From assembly GCA_963789355.1 (NCBI GenBank), contig CAWBKK010000005.1, positions 124,001-188,000 on the forward strand: a DNA stretch of 64,000 bases. The letters run 5' to 3'. This stretch comes from Gaiellasilicea sp963789355 (lineage in GTDB: Bacteria; Actinomycetota; Thermoleophilia; Gaiellales; Gaiellaceae). Positions 52,482 through 61,270 of this stretch are shown one piece after another (positions within the stretch are counted from its first letter, which is position 1; each line of letters begins with the position of its first letter). Below the pieces are notes generated by a model. The model was not told the origin of the DNA, made no database searches, and saw nothing but the letters and a program-made list of their open reading frames with translations. A program made the translations under genes and the position numbers.

Positions 52482-52530
52482 CAGACAACACTGTCTGGAC
52501 TACTAAAGCAGACACGAGTGTCCGATGTCA
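52482..52530 (-). promoter_or_regulatory. Regulated promoter of the MFS-TetR operon
   Basis: On the minus strand TTGACA (-35, near 52524-52529) is followed after about 18 nt by TTTAGT (-10). Two related palindromes, CAGACAACACTGTCTG (52482-52497) and CAGACACGAGTGTCCG (52509-52524), sit 27 bp apart over the spacer and just downstream of the start site, where bound TetR dimers would block transcription. Confidence 0.65.
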
Positions 52531-52617
52531 AGGGGTACGTGAAATCCGGTGACGCGACTCCGTCGTAGCATCGGAGAGGAATTGGTTGATCATCACGATG
52601 ATCGGGGAGGTCGAGTC

Positions 52618-53532
52618 GTGACCGAGTTGCAGCGGTATCTGGCCGAGGAAGTCGCCGAGGATCATGCGGACGGGCTCGTCTCCCGGCGGGAAGCACTGCG
52701 GCGGTTGGGACTGCTCGGGCTGGGAGGCGCTGCGGCCGCATCGTTGCTCGCGGGGTTCCTCGCCGACGAGGCGAGAGCCAGGGTCCCGGCCGTGCCCAGG
52801 GCCGAAGCGGCCAGCCGCGGTGCGGAGGACATCGAGGTAGCGGCGAGACCGACTCGTGAGATCGTCTTTCGCGGTCCGGGGGGTCGGAAGCTGATGGGTT
52901 CGTGGGCGACGGCGGCGCGGCCCAGGGGTGGCGTGCTGGTGATCCACGAGAATCGTGGGTTGAACGACTCGATCCGGACGATCGCCGGCCGTCTTGCCGC
53001 AAGCGGGTATTCCGCGTTGGCGATCGACCTGTTGTCGGAGGAAGGCGGGACCGGGTCGTTCTCGGACGAGTCGGAAGCGATGGCGGCGCTCGGAGCGGCT
53101 TCCCCGTCGCGATTCGTCGCTGACATGAAGGCGGGAGTGACGGAGCTCCGCCGTCGGGTCCCGGGGAAGAAGGTTGCCGCGACCGGGTTCTGCTTCGGTG
53201 GCGGGATGACGTGGCTGTTGCTCGCCTCGAAGGAGTCGCGGCTGGCGGCAGCCGTGCCTTTCTACGGCCCCTTTCCCGAGGGCGGGAACCTCGCAGGCTC
53301 CAAGGCGGCGGTGCTGGGGATCTACGCCGAGTTCGACTCGAGGGTCAATGCCAGCCGCGCAGCTGCGCGTGCGGCGCTGCGGAAAGCGGGACTCCGGCAT
53401 CAGATCGTCACGTATCCGGGCGTCGATCACGCGTTCTTCAACCCGACGGGGTCGCGGCACGATCCTGCCGCCGCTGCGGCCGCCTACCGCAAAATGCTGA
53501 CCTGGTTCGGGACGCACATGGGGAGCAAGTAG
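52618..53532 (+). CDS. Dienelactone-hydrolase-family protein with Tat signal
   Basis: 304 aa. A twin-arginine signal (SRREALRRLG followed by a hydrophobic stretch ending near LADEARA) marks export by Tat. The alpha/beta-hydrolase domain has GVLVIHENRGL, nucleophile Cys in TGFCFGGGMT, Asp in IYAEFDSRV and His in GVDHAFFN, the Cys-Asp-His triad of dienelactone hydrolases. The substrate is not necessarily a dienelactone. GTG at 52618 is chosen because GGGGAGG lies just before it; an upstream ATG at 52549 is less likely. Confidence 0.88.
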   Translation: MTELQRYLAEEVAEDHADGLVSRREALRRLGLLGLGGAAAASLLAGFLADEARARVPAVPRAEAASRGAEDIEVAARPTREIVFRGPGGRKLMGSWATAARPRGGVLVIHENRGLNDSIRTIAGRLAASGYSALAIDLLSEEGGTGSFSDESEAMAALGAASPSRFVADMKAGVTELRRRVPGKKVAATGFCFGGGMTWLLLASKESRLAAAVPFYGPFPEGGNLAGSKAAVLGIYAEFDSRVNASRAAARAALRKAGLRHQIVTYPGVDHAFFNPTGSRHDPAAAAAAYRKMLTWFGTHMGSK

Positions 53533-53558
53533 GCGGGGGCGGCTGACAAGATCCCGGC

Positions 53559-54005
53559 GTGGCGGCGGCGGACGTGGTTCGAGAACGGTTTCCAGAGTCA
53601 TTCGCGCTCTACGACGAGCTGGCCTCCGGGCTCCCCGAAACGTCGCTCGCCTCGCCGCTCCCAGGTCTGCCCTCGAACGCGATCGGCGATCAGCTGTGGT
53701 GCGTCGTCGGGGCGCGGGAAAGCTTCGCGCGCGCGATTCGCTCAGGCGAGTGGCAAGGCTTCTCGTGCTCGCTGAGCGCCGCCGAGACACGCGAGCGGGA
53801 AGCCATCGTTGCTGTTCTTGCTCGCTCCGCGCAGGCCGTCCTCGAAGCGATTGACGTCGTCGACTCGGACGACGACACCCGCTGGCGGCTCTCGCTGCGC
53901 CTGCTCGAGCACGAGGCGGCTCATCAGGGCCAGCTGATCCGGTACCTCTACGGCCTCCGGCTGCCGATTCCCACCGGCTGGAAAGAGCGCTACGCCTTGG
54001 ACTGA
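53559..54005 (+). CDS. DinB-like protein
   Basis: 148 aa four-helix-bundle type: PESFALYDELASGLPE, AIGDQLWCVVGARESFARAI, and LEHEAAHQGQLIRYLYGL with the conserved HxxxH-like metal-binding pattern. The family includes thiol-dependent metalloenzymes; its role here is unknown. GTG start with CAAGAT 6 nt before it, a weak leaderless pattern. The end overlaps the convergent CapA gene by 16 nt. Confidence 0.8.
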   Translation: MAAADVVRERFPESFALYDELASGLPETSLASPLPGLPSNAIGDQLWCVVGARESFARAIRSGEWQGFSCSLSAAETREREAIVAVLARSAQAVLEAIDVVDSDDDTRWRLSLRLLEHEAAHQGQLIRYLYGLRLPIPTGWKERYALD

Positions 54006-55249
54006 GCGAGCCGGCGCAGCGTCCGCTGCGCGCGCTGCTCGTCGAGCACCGGCCGCACGCCGTCGATCTTCGCGGGAACGAGTTCCGTCCAGCGCACGCC
54101 TCGCGCATCGAGACCAAGGGTGAGAACGCCCGTCGCGGTGGTTCCGGCCGAGTTGGCGGCGAAGACGAAGTTGCCGAGGCTCCACGCGACGACACGCCGG
54201 CCGCGGCGCTCGAGCGGCTGCAGCACGTGCGGGTGGGCACCGAGAACGACGGCCGCTCCGGCCTCGAGCGCAACCGCCGCGAACGTGCGCTGACGACCGT
54301 CCGGGGTTTGGGCGAGCTCCGTCCCCCAGTGGAAGTAGACGACGACGAGGTCGGCCGACCGCCGCGCTCGCCTCACGTCCGCCGCGAGCTCCGCCCTGGC
54401 CGGCGCCGCACCCGGTTTCGACGGGGTCGCGTCGAAGCCCGACGGCCGGATGTCCGAGTACGCGAGGAAGGCCGCCCGGAGGCCACCCACAGTTCGGATC
54501 ACGGGCCGGCGAGCCGAGTCGAGGTCCCGCCCGCCACCGACCGGCTCGATCCCGCCGCGCCTGAGGTGGCGGAGGGTGTCGAGGAACGCGTCCACGCCGA
54601 AGTCGAGCGAGTGGTTGTTCGCAACCGAGACGACGTCCACTCCGGCTCCCGCGAGCCCTCTGACCGATGTCGGGTCGGCGCGGAACGTGTACTCCTTCGG
54701 CTCGGGTGTCCCGCGCGTCGAGATCGCGCACTCAAGGTTCGCGATCGCAATGTCCGCCGCGCGGAGCAACGGCGCAGCCGACGTCCACAGAGAGTCCATT
54801 CCGTGCGATCCCGTCGAGCTGGCGTGAACGCCGAGATTCACGTCACCGACGGCCGCGACGACGACCGGACGGACGAGGAGTCGCGGTAGCACGACTCGTC
54901 GGCGCGCGGTCACGAGCACGAGCCGATGTGATCCAGAGCGCAACGGCGTGCGGAACGAGAGTGAGAATCGTCCCAGGCGTCCTGCGCGGGCGCGTGCGGC
55001 TTGCCTGCCGTCCACCGACAGCCGGATCACTTCGCCCGCCCCACCCCAGCCGTCGAGCCTGGCCCGAACACCGGGAGCGAGCCACGGTGCGAGCGGCTTG
55101 GAGAGCCGCAGCGGTGCCGGCTCGTCGGACGCCGCCTCCGCCGGCCGGATCGACAACCCATTGCCCGCGGCCAGCAACGAGCCCACGAGCACCGTTGCCA
55201 GCCCCGCAGCGGCGACGCCACGTTGCCGAGACCGACTCATTCCCGTCAT
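53990..55249 (-). CDS. CapA-family (poly-gamma-glutamate capsule biosynthesis-like) protein
   Basis: 419 aa. Signal-anchor helix (GVAAAGLATVLVGSLLAAG), an Ig-like region to about residue 125, then the CapA metallophosphatase-like domain: VAAVGDVNLG, ADIAIANLECAIS, VDVVSVANNHSLDFG, FLAYSDIRPSGF and VVVYFHWGTELAQTPD, AGAAVVLGAHPHVLQP. The Asp/Asn/His motifs for two metals are complete. No capB or capC is nearby, so involvement in capsule is not implied. ATG at 55249 or 55240. Confidence 0.9.
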   Translation of the reverse strand: MTGMSRSRQRGVAAAGLATVLVGSLLAAGNGLSIRPAEAASDEPAPLRLSKPLAPWLAPGVRARLDGWGGAGEVIRLSVDGRQAARARAGRLGRFSLSFRTPLRSGSHRLVLVTARRRVVLPRLLVRPVVVAAVGDVNLGVHASSTGSHGMDSLWTSAAPLLRAADIAIANLECAISTRGTPEPKEYTFRADPTSVRGLAGAGVDVVSVANNHSLDFGVDAFLDTLRHLRRGGIEPVGGGRDLDSARRPVIRTVGGLRAAFLAYSDIRPSGFDATPSKPGAAPARAELAADVRRARRSADLVVVYFHWGTELAQTPDGRQRTFAAVALEAGAAVVLGAHPHVLQPLERRGRRVVAWSLGNFVFAANSAGTTATGVLTLGLDARGVRWTELVPAKIDGVRPVLDEQRAQRTLRRLAQSKA

Positions 55250-55294
55250 TTCGGCGTCGGCGACCGCAGCCCTCGGAACGCAATCGCGCTCGAC

Positions 55295-55300
55295 TAAGAT
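55295..55300 (+). promoter_or_regulatory. -10 hexamer TAAGAT of dnaX (leaderless type)
   Basis: Seven nt before the GTG at 55308. Confidence 0.55.
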
Positions 55301-55307
55301 CGACCAA

Positions 55308-56942
55308 GTGACCGCGCTCTACCGCAAGTACCGGCCGCAGGACTTCGACGACGTCGTCGGCCAGGAGGCGGTCGTGCGGACGCTGCGGAACGCGATCGAG
55401 CTGGGTCAGCTCCGGCAGGCGTACCTCTTCGCCGGCCCGCGCGGGACGGGCAAGACGTCGATGGCCCGGATCCTCGCCAAGGCGCTCAACTGCATGGCGG
55501 GGCCGACGGCGACGCCGGACAAGGTCTGCCACGCCTGCGTGGCGATCGCGAACGGCAGCTCGCTCGACGTCGTCGAGATGGACGCCGCCTCGCAGCGCGG
55601 GATCGACGACATCCGGGAGATCCGCGACCGCGTCATCCTCCAGCCCGCCGAGGGGCGCTACAAGGTCTACATCCTGGACGAGGCGCACCAGCTCACCGAC
55701 GCCGCCTGGAATGCGCTCCTGAAGCTGATCGAAGAACCGCCGCCGCACCTCGTCTTCGTCTTCTGCACGACCGATCTGGCGAAGGTTCTGCCGACCGTCC
55801 GCTCGCGCTGCCAGACCTTCGTCTTTGCACGGCCGCGGCTCCCCGAGCTCGTGCGAGTGCTCCGGCGGATCGCCGACGCCGAGCAGGTCGACGTGCCCGA
55901 CGCAGCCCTGGCGCTGATCGCGCGCGGTGGCCGCGGCTCGTTCCGCGACGCCGTCTCGACCCTCGACCAGCTCGCGTCCGCGACCGGGAACGCGATCGAC
56001 GTCCAGTCCGTCCTGCAGCTCCTCGGAGCGGTCGAGGAGGACGCGCTTTTCCGCATCTGCGATGCGATCGTCGACCGGGACACGGCCGGCGCGCTGACCT
56101 TCCTCGAGGAGCTCGCAGAGCAGGGCCAGGACCTGGGGCGGCTGGTCACCGACCTGCTCGAGCACCTGCGGCACCTGCTCCTCGTGCAGCACATGGGCCA
56201 CGTGCCCGACTCGCTCCCCGTCACCGACGAGACGCGCGAGCGGCTGCGGGAGCAGGCGAACCAGCTGCCCGCCCCGACGGTCCTGCGGCTCTGCGACCTG
56301 CTCGCGGTCGCCGTCGAGGACTCACGTCAGGGGGCCGATCCGCGTCTCCCGCTGGAGCTCGCGCTCGTAAAGGTGACGAGCCCGGGCTCCGATCTCTCGC
56401 GCGAGTCGCTGGCGTTCCGGGTCGACCAGCTCGAGCAGCGGCTGACCGGGACGCCGGTCGCGCCACCGGCGGCTCCCGCCGCTCCGGCTCCCGTCGCGGC
56501 CACCGAGCCCACACCCGTCGCTCCTCAGCCGCCCGTTCCGGAGCAGGGGGCGCCCGCAGCGGCAGCCGAGGGGCCGCCGCTCGCGCTCGACCAGCTGCAG
56601 GATGCCTGGCAACGCACCGTCATTCCCGCCGTCCAGTCGCGCTCGATCCCGGTCGCGTCTCTCCTCGGCGAGGCATATCCCGCCGCGCTCGAGGGCGAAA
56701 CGCTGACGCTCGAGTTCCCGGCGACTGCCGACTTCCACCGCCGCCAGGCGGAGGAGCCGAAGAACGTCGGCGTCATCCACGACGCGCTCTACGAGGTCAC
56801 GGGCCACCGCCTGACCGTCGCGCTCGCGCTCGGCGACACGGAGGCGCCCGACGACGCCGCGGACGATCCCCTGTCGGAGGAGGCATTCATTTCCATGTTC
56901 AAGGACGAGTTGGACGCCCAGGAAGTCGAGGAGCCCAGATGA
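55308..56942 (+). CDS. dnaX: DNA polymerase III subunit gamma/tau
   Basis: 544 aa clamp-loader ATPase. ALYRKYRPQDFDDVVGQE at the start, Walker A FAGPRGTGKTSMARILAKAL, Walker B VYILDEAHQLTDAAWNALLK, SRC motif VRSRCQTFVFARP. The zinc-binding segment reads NCMAGPTATPDKVCHAC; the Cys that usually follows TP is Asp, leaving three of four ligands. A Pro/Ala-rich hinge (about residues 385-420) leads to the C-terminal domain. GTG at 55308 agrees with homology and with TAAGAT 7 nt upstream. Overlaps ybaB by 4 nt. Confidence 0.95.
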   Translation: MTALYRKYRPQDFDDVVGQEAVVRTLRNAIELGQLRQAYLFAGPRGTGKTSMARILAKALNCMAGPTATPDKVCHACVAIANGSSLDVVEMDAASQRGIDDIREIRDRVILQPAEGRYKVYILDEAHQLTDAAWNALLKLIEEPPPHLVFVFCTTDLAKVLPTVRSRCQTFVFARPRLPELVRVLRRIADAEQVDVPDAALALIARGGRGSFRDAVSTLDQLASATGNAIDVQSVLQLLGAVEEDALFRICDAIVDRDTAGALTFLEELAEQGQDLGRLVTDLLEHLRHLLLVQHMGHVPDSLPVTDETRERLREQANQLPAPTVLRLCDLLAVAVEDSRQGADPRLPLELALVKVTSPGSDLSRESLAFRVDQLEQRLTGTPVAPPAAPAAPAPVAATEPTPVAPQPPVPEQGAPAAAAEGPPLALDQLQDAWQRTVIPAVQSRSIPVASLLGEAYPAALEGETLTLEFPATADFHRRQAEEPKNVGVIHDALYEVTGHRLTVALALGDTEAPDDAADDPLSEEAFISMFKDELDAQEVEEPR

Positions 56943-57265
56943 GCAAGTTCGACGTGAGCAAGCTGATGCAGCAGGCGCAGCAGATGCAGTCCCAGATGCA
57001 GCAGATGCAGGAGGAGGCCGCGAACGAGGTCGTCGAGGCCTCCGCCGGCGGTGGCATGGTGACCGTCCAGGCCACCGGCGGAGGCGAGATCGTCGCGATC
57101 ACGATCGATCCGAAAGCGATCGATCCCGACGATCCCGAGATGCTGTCCGACCTGATCCTCGCCGCCGTGAACGAGGCGCTCCGGAGCGCGAACGCGCTGA
57201 TGGAGTCGAAGATGCAGGGGATGCTCCCCGGCGGCCTCGGCGGGTTGGGCCTTCCAGGGATGTGA
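56939..57265 (+). CDS. YbaB/EbfC-family nucleoid-associated protein
   Basis: 108 aa. N-terminal Gln/Met-rich helix (KLMQQAQQMQSQMQQMQEEA), then the beta core VTVQATGGGEIVAITIDPKA and DLILAAVNEALRSANALMES, with a Gly/Met-rich tail. Binds DNA as a dimer. The ATG overlaps the dnaX stop (ATGA), the usual dnaX-ybaB pairing. Confidence 0.94.
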   Translation: MSKFDVSKLMQQAQQMQSQMQQMQEEAANEVVEASAGGGMVTVQATGGGEIVAITIDPKAIDPDDPEMLSDLILAAVNEALRSANALMESKMQGMLPGGLGGLGLPGM

Positions 57266-57308
57266 GTGGCCGGGCCGCGACCGCGGCCCCTTCAGGGATC
57301 TTCCGCGC

Positions 57309-57338
57309 GATGGGCATCCGCCTCTGCGGATGCCCATC
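57309..57338. terminator. Bidirectional terminator between ybaB and sigA
   Basis: GATGGGCATCCGC and GCGGATGCCCATC form a perfect 13-bp stem with a CTCT loop between convergent genes. Confidence 0.85.
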
Positions 57339-57350
57339 TTGCGCAGAGAG

Positions 57351-58442
57351 TTAGGCCGCTCCGGCCAGACGCTCGCGTGACGGCAGCGGCTCGGTGCGGA
57401 GCTTCTCCTCGAGGCGACCGAGCGCGGTCGTCTCGAGCTGGCGGATCCGCTCGCGCGTGAGCCCGAGCTTCTTGCCGATCTGCTCGAGGCTCGCACCCTC
57501 CTCGCCCTGGACGAAGCCGAAGCGCAGCTCGAGGACGAGCCGCTCCCGCTCCGGCAGGTCCGCGAGCGCCTCGCGCACGCGCTGCTGCTCGAGCGAGAGG
57601 TCGGCCGACTCGATCGGATCCTCCGCCGTCCGGTCGGCGAAGAGATCGCCGAGCTCCCCGTCGCCGTCACCGATCGTCTGGTTCAGCGAGACCGATGCCT
57701 CGACCGCGTCGAGAGCCTCCTCGACGTGGTGCTCCTTCAGCTCCGTCGCCTTCGCAAGCTCCTCGATCGTCGGCGCACGGCCATGCGTCGCCTCGAGCTG
57801 CTGCTTTGCGCGGCGCAGCTTCAGCCGGCGCTCCTGCACGTGCACCGGGATCCGGATCGTGTCCGACTGGTTCGCGACCGCGCGCTGGCAGGCCTGGCGG
57901 ATCCACCAGGTCGCATAGGTCGAGAACTTGAAGCCCTTCCGGTAGTCGAACTTCTCGACCGCCCGGTTGAGGCCGATCGTCCCGTCCTGGATCAGGTCGA
58001 GCAGGGGGAGGCCGTGGCCCTGGTAGCGCTTGGCGATCGAGACGACGAGGCGCAGGTTCGCGTTCGTCATCCGCTCCTTCGCGACCTGGTCGCCCTTCTC
58101 GATCCGCTTCGCGAGCGCGACCTCCTCAGCGGCGGTCAGCAGCTCGTGGCGGCCGATCTCGTTCAGGAACAGCTGCAGGCTGTCCGTCGTCCCGGTCGGC
58201 GCGGACGGACGGAGGTCCAGCCCCGCCTCCGCGTCGTCGGGGGTCTCCTCGATCTCCACGTCGGCCGCGCCGAGGGCAGCGCGAAGCGCCTCGACAGCCT
58301 CCTCGTCGAGATCGTGCTCGACCTGCAGCGCCTCGAGCTCGGCGGTGGCCACGCTTCCGCGCTCCTCTGCGTCGTGCAGGAAGGCGGTGATGGCCGAGTT
58401 CAGTTCAAGGGCGTCAGTGCCCAAAGCTTCATCCGTGCGCAA
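57351..58442 (-). CDS. RNA polymerase sigma factor, RpoD/SigA family
   Basis: About 363 aa. After an acidic N-terminal region come region 1.2 (DSLQLFLNEIGRHELLTAAE), 2.1-2.4 (NLRLVVSIAKRY, LLDLIQDGTIGLNRAVEKFD, FSTYATWWIRQA), region 3 and region 4 (LPERERLVLELRFGF, SLEQIGKKLGLTRERIRQLE). The set matches a primary or closely related group 2 sigma factor. TTG at 58442 is chosen because GGAGGAG lies just upstream; the frame continues to a GTG at 58496 without Shine-Dalgarno support. The 5' leader is long and A+T-rich upstream. Confidence 0.93.
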   Translation of the reverse strand: MRTDEALGTDALELNSAITAFLHDAEERGSVATAELEALQVEHDLDEEAVEALRAALGAADVEIEETPDDAEAGLDLRPSAPTGTTDSLQLFLNEIGRHELLTAAEEVALAKRIEKGDQVAKERMTNANLRLVVSIAKRYQGHGLPLLDLIQDGTIGLNRAVEKFDYRKGFKFSTYATWWIRQACQRAVANQSDTIRIPVHVQERRLKLRRAKQQLEATHGRAPTIEELAKATELKEHHVEEALDAVEASVSLNQTIGDGDGELGDLFADRTAEDPIESADLSLEQQRVREALADLPERERLVLELRFGFVQGEEGASLEQIGKKLGLTRERIRQLETTALGRLEEKLRTEPLPSRERLAGAA

Positions 58443-58585
58443 GTCTCCTCCAAGGTGTTCGGGTACCAGCCGACACAGTCGTCGCGGCAGCCTCACGGGC
58501 CGCCGGGTGCGTCGCTGCCAGTTAGAACGCCGGCTGGCGCCTATTCATTTCACCAAATCGTCGATCTCTACACATCCTTAACGTT

Positions 58586-59537
58586 TTACGCAGCAATCCG
58601 TTCCGTCTCGGGAACCCGTTCAGGCGTCGGACGGGGCGCGGGCTGCGGCACCGGACGCAGCTTCGGACGGCGCCGCAGCTGCAGGATCACGACCGCCGAG
58701 ACGACGAACCCGGCGCCGAGCAACTGGACGGCCCCGAGCCGCTCGCCGAAGACCAGCGCCGACAACGCGATCGTCACCGGCGGCTCGATCGTGCCGAGAA
58801 TCGTCGCGCGCGACGGGCCGATCCGGCGTACGCCGCGCGAGGAACGCCGCCACCGGCAGGACCGTCGCCACGAGTGCGATCGCGGCGATCACCAGCAGCG
58901 GCGACGGGCCGACTGCCTCGAGCGAGCCGGTCGCCACGCCGCCCAGGGCAAATGCCATGGCAGCGCCCGCGCAGAGCATCGTCGCCAGCACGAGCGGCTC
59001 GGTCGTGCCGAGCATCCGGTCGGAGACGAGCACGTAGGCGGCGTAGGCGACGGCCGCGGCGAGCGCCAGACCGATCCCGACTGGATCGAGCGCCCCGCCG
59101 ACACCGCCCGCGAGCACGAGCACGACCCCGGCGAGCCCGATGGCGAGCGCCACGATGCGACGCCGCGAGGCCCGCTCGCGCCGCAGCAGCACCGCGCCGG
59201 CAACCACCAGCGCCGGGTAGCTGCACATCAAGAGCGAGGCGAGCGAGACGTCGATCCGCTCGAGCGACGCGAAGAAGAGGCCAGTCTCGAGCCCGTAGAT
59301 CGTCAGGCCGAGCACGAACGGCGGCAGCAGGGTGCGAATCGGCGCGGACGCGATCGCCCTCCGGGCGAGCAGCGCGAGGACGCACGCAGCGAGCGCGAAG
59401 CGAATCGCCCCGACCGAGGCCACGCCTGCACCGCCGTCGAACGCAAGCTTGACGAGGACGGGCTGGAGCGCGAAGGACCCGCCGGCGACGAGGCACAGCA
59501 AGACGCCGAGGCGCTCGGGTGACGGAAGACGGAACAT
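58586..59537 (-). CDS. EamA-family permease (one frameshift)
   Basis: About 316 aa when read through one shift. Ten hydrophobic helices in two EamA repeats: LGVLLCLVAGGSFALQPVLV, VLGLTIYGLETGLFFASLE, and in the second half LLVIAAIALVATVLPVAAFLA. After FLA the frame breaks near 58835 and continues as VRRIGPSRATILGTIEPPVT and ALVFGERLGAVQLLGAGFVV, the normal family ending. One extra C in GCGCGGCGTA explains it. Substrate unknown. Divergent from a LysR gene that probably regulates it. Confidence 0.82.
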
Positions 59538-59593
59538 GAGCTCACCGTAGGGGTGCTCGATCCCAAGGGATAGACTGACTTCTCTTGAACTTC

Positions 59594-59610
59594 CATAGCA
59601 AACCCCTATG
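59594..59610. promoter_or_regulatory. LysR-type dyad between EamA and LysR genes
   Basis: CATAG-N7-CTATG is a perfect inverted repeat with the T-N11-A pattern of LysR boxes and overlaps the LysR start codon, fitting autoregulation and control of the divergent permease. Confidence 0.5.
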
Positions 59611-60543
59611 ACTCTGCAGCAGCTCTCCTACTTCCTCGCCGCGGCCGAGCACGGCTCGTTCAGCCGCGCCGCCCGCGCCCTCTACCTCGCGCAGCCGTCC
59701 CTCTCGGAGCAGGTCCGGTCACTCGAGGCGGAGCTCGGCGTCGAGCTCTTCGTCCGCGTCGGCCGCGGCGTCGTCCTGACCGAGGCCGGCCGCGCCTTTC
59801 GGCCCGAGGCCGAGCGCGTGCTCGCGGCGGTGGGGGGAGCACGCGAGGCGGTCGCCGACGTGCGCGAGCTCGCCGGCGGCACGCTCAGCATCGGCATGTT
59901 CGGGACGGCATCGGGCTTCCTCCTCTCCCGGCTCGTCGCCGACTTCCGCTCTCGCCATCCCAACGTGCGGCTGCGGCTGATCGGCCAGAACTCCTCCGAG
60001 GTCGCCGAGGACGTCCGCCGGGGCCGGCTCGAGGCGGGCCTTGTCGTACTGCCGGTGGACGACGAAGGGCTCGAGGTGCGCCCCGCCCGGCGCGAAGAGG
60101 TCGTCTACGTCAGCCGCGAGCCGGAGCGCGTCCGCGAGCCGGTCACGATCGAGCGGCTCGCGCAGGCGCCGCTGATCCTCTACGACGCCCGCTACGGCTG
60201 GAGCGATCCGACGCGCCGCCAGCTGCAGGAGCGAGCCCAGCGGGCCGGCGTCCAGCTCGAGCCGGTGATCGAGATCGAGGACATGGACGCGGCACTCGAG
60301 CTCACCGTCTCCGGGCTCGGCGACACGATCGCCCCGAAGGCCGCGCTCCAGCACCGTCCCACCTTTCGCAAGCTCGGAGCGGCGTCGTTCGCGGAGCCGC
60401 TCTACGACGACTTCGCGTTCATCAGCCGGCGTGGCGCGCCCGTCTCACCTGCTGCCCGCGCCTTCCTGGAGCTCGCGGAGCACCGACTCGCCGAGTTCGG
60501 GGAAGGAGTGCTTTACGCGGGCGTCGCCGGCGAAAGCAGCTGA
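59608..60543 (+). CDS. LysR-family regulator
   Basis: 311 aa. N-terminal winged helix-turn-helix MTLQQLSYFLAAAEHGSFSR, AARALYLAQPSLSEQVRSLE and ELGVELFVRVGRGVVLTEAG, then a periplasmic-binding-like effector domain beginning GGTLSIGMFGTASGFLLSRL. Effector unknown. Divergent from the EamA permease with a dyad in the gap, the classic regulator/target layout. Confidence 0.93.
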   Translation: MTLQQLSYFLAAAEHGSFSRAARALYLAQPSLSEQVRSLEAELGVELFVRVGRGVVLTEAGRAFRPEAERVLAAVGGAREAVADVRELAGGTLSIGMFGTASGFLLSRLVADFRSRHPNVRLRLIGQNSSEVAEDVRRGRLEAGLVVLPVDDEGLEVRPARREEVVYVSREPERVREPVTIERLAQAPLILYDARYGWSDPTRRQLQERAQRAGVQLEPVIEIEDMDAALELTVSGLGDTIAPKAALQHRPTFRKLGAASFAEPLYDDFAFISRRGAPVSPAARAFLELAEHRLAEFGEGVLYAGVAGESS

Positions 60544-60759
60544 TCAGGCATCGATGATCGTCGCCCGGACGGGCGGATGCAGGCCGCTCCAAGCCGCCAG
60601 GTAGAGGTCGAGATCGCGCCGGGCGCGCGCGCCGTCGGAGACGCTCGGCACGACCACATCCACCACGGAGCCGTGGACGGACTGCGTCGTGCAGAGCGCC
60701 CGGCCGAGAAACTCGACCAGGTCCGGCACGAGAGCCGGCTGGCTGACCTGGATCCTCAC
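60544..60759 (-). CDS. Conserved small protein of unknown function
   Basis: 71 aa: RIQVSQPALVPDLVEFLGRA, LCTTQSVHGSVVDVVVPSVS and RRDLDLYLAAWSGLHPPVRA. The beta-alpha-beta-beta-alpha-beta pattern suggests a small ferredoxin-like/ACT-like fold. The GTG at 60759 is the only start matching this domain; the frame continues upstream but loses protein character. It ends 1 nt from the convergent LysR stop. Confidence 0.6.
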   Translation of the reverse strand: MRIQVSQPALVPDLVEFLGRALCTTQSVHGSVVDVVVPSVSDGARARRDLDLYLAAWSGLHPPVRATIIDA

Positions 60760-61270
60760 TCCCACAGGTTCGCGCCGGGAACGGCCGCGGGAAATAACCG
60801 AAAGTGCAGACCCGCACAAACCGTTCGAACCACCCCGTTCAGACCGACGGCCGCCCCCCGACCAAGAAGGGGCGGCCGCCCGCGCGACAATGACGTCGCT
60901 GCACGCATGATCGGCGGTCGGGACGAGCGCTTCGGACCCCCGAAAGGGTGACGGAGGCGCCCACGGCTTGGTCCCCCGGAGCACCTCGTCACCCGCGGGC
61001 GCTCGAGCCGCAAGCGGACCGATCGCCCGTGACATGCGGAACGGCGGCCCGCCCGCATCTCAGCTCGACGGTACCGCATGGACTCCTCAGCGTCCGCTGG
61101 CCGAACGGGGGGACACATTTGACCCACGCGAGCGTCGTCCCACCCGATTCTCGGAAAACTATACGAAGGTTTGGGCAGAAACCGTTGTAGTTTTCCACAA
61201 CCTGCAGTACATTCGATAGACCCTCTTATGGGGAGATGGGTGAAGCACCTACTCGGAAGGCGGCCCTTTC
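60760..61270. other. Long intergenic region with one promoter
   Basis: About 510 bp. The first 350 bp show no gene or structure I can support. From about 61140 the sequence becomes A+T-rich and holds the promoter at 61185-61213, followed by a leader of about 50 nt to the LuxR gene. Confidence 0.5.
61185..61213 (+). promoter_or_regulatory. Promoter of the LuxR-type gene
   Basis: TTGTAG (61185-61190), a 17-nt spacer and TACATT (61208-61213). The start site would be near 61220. Confidence 0.65.
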
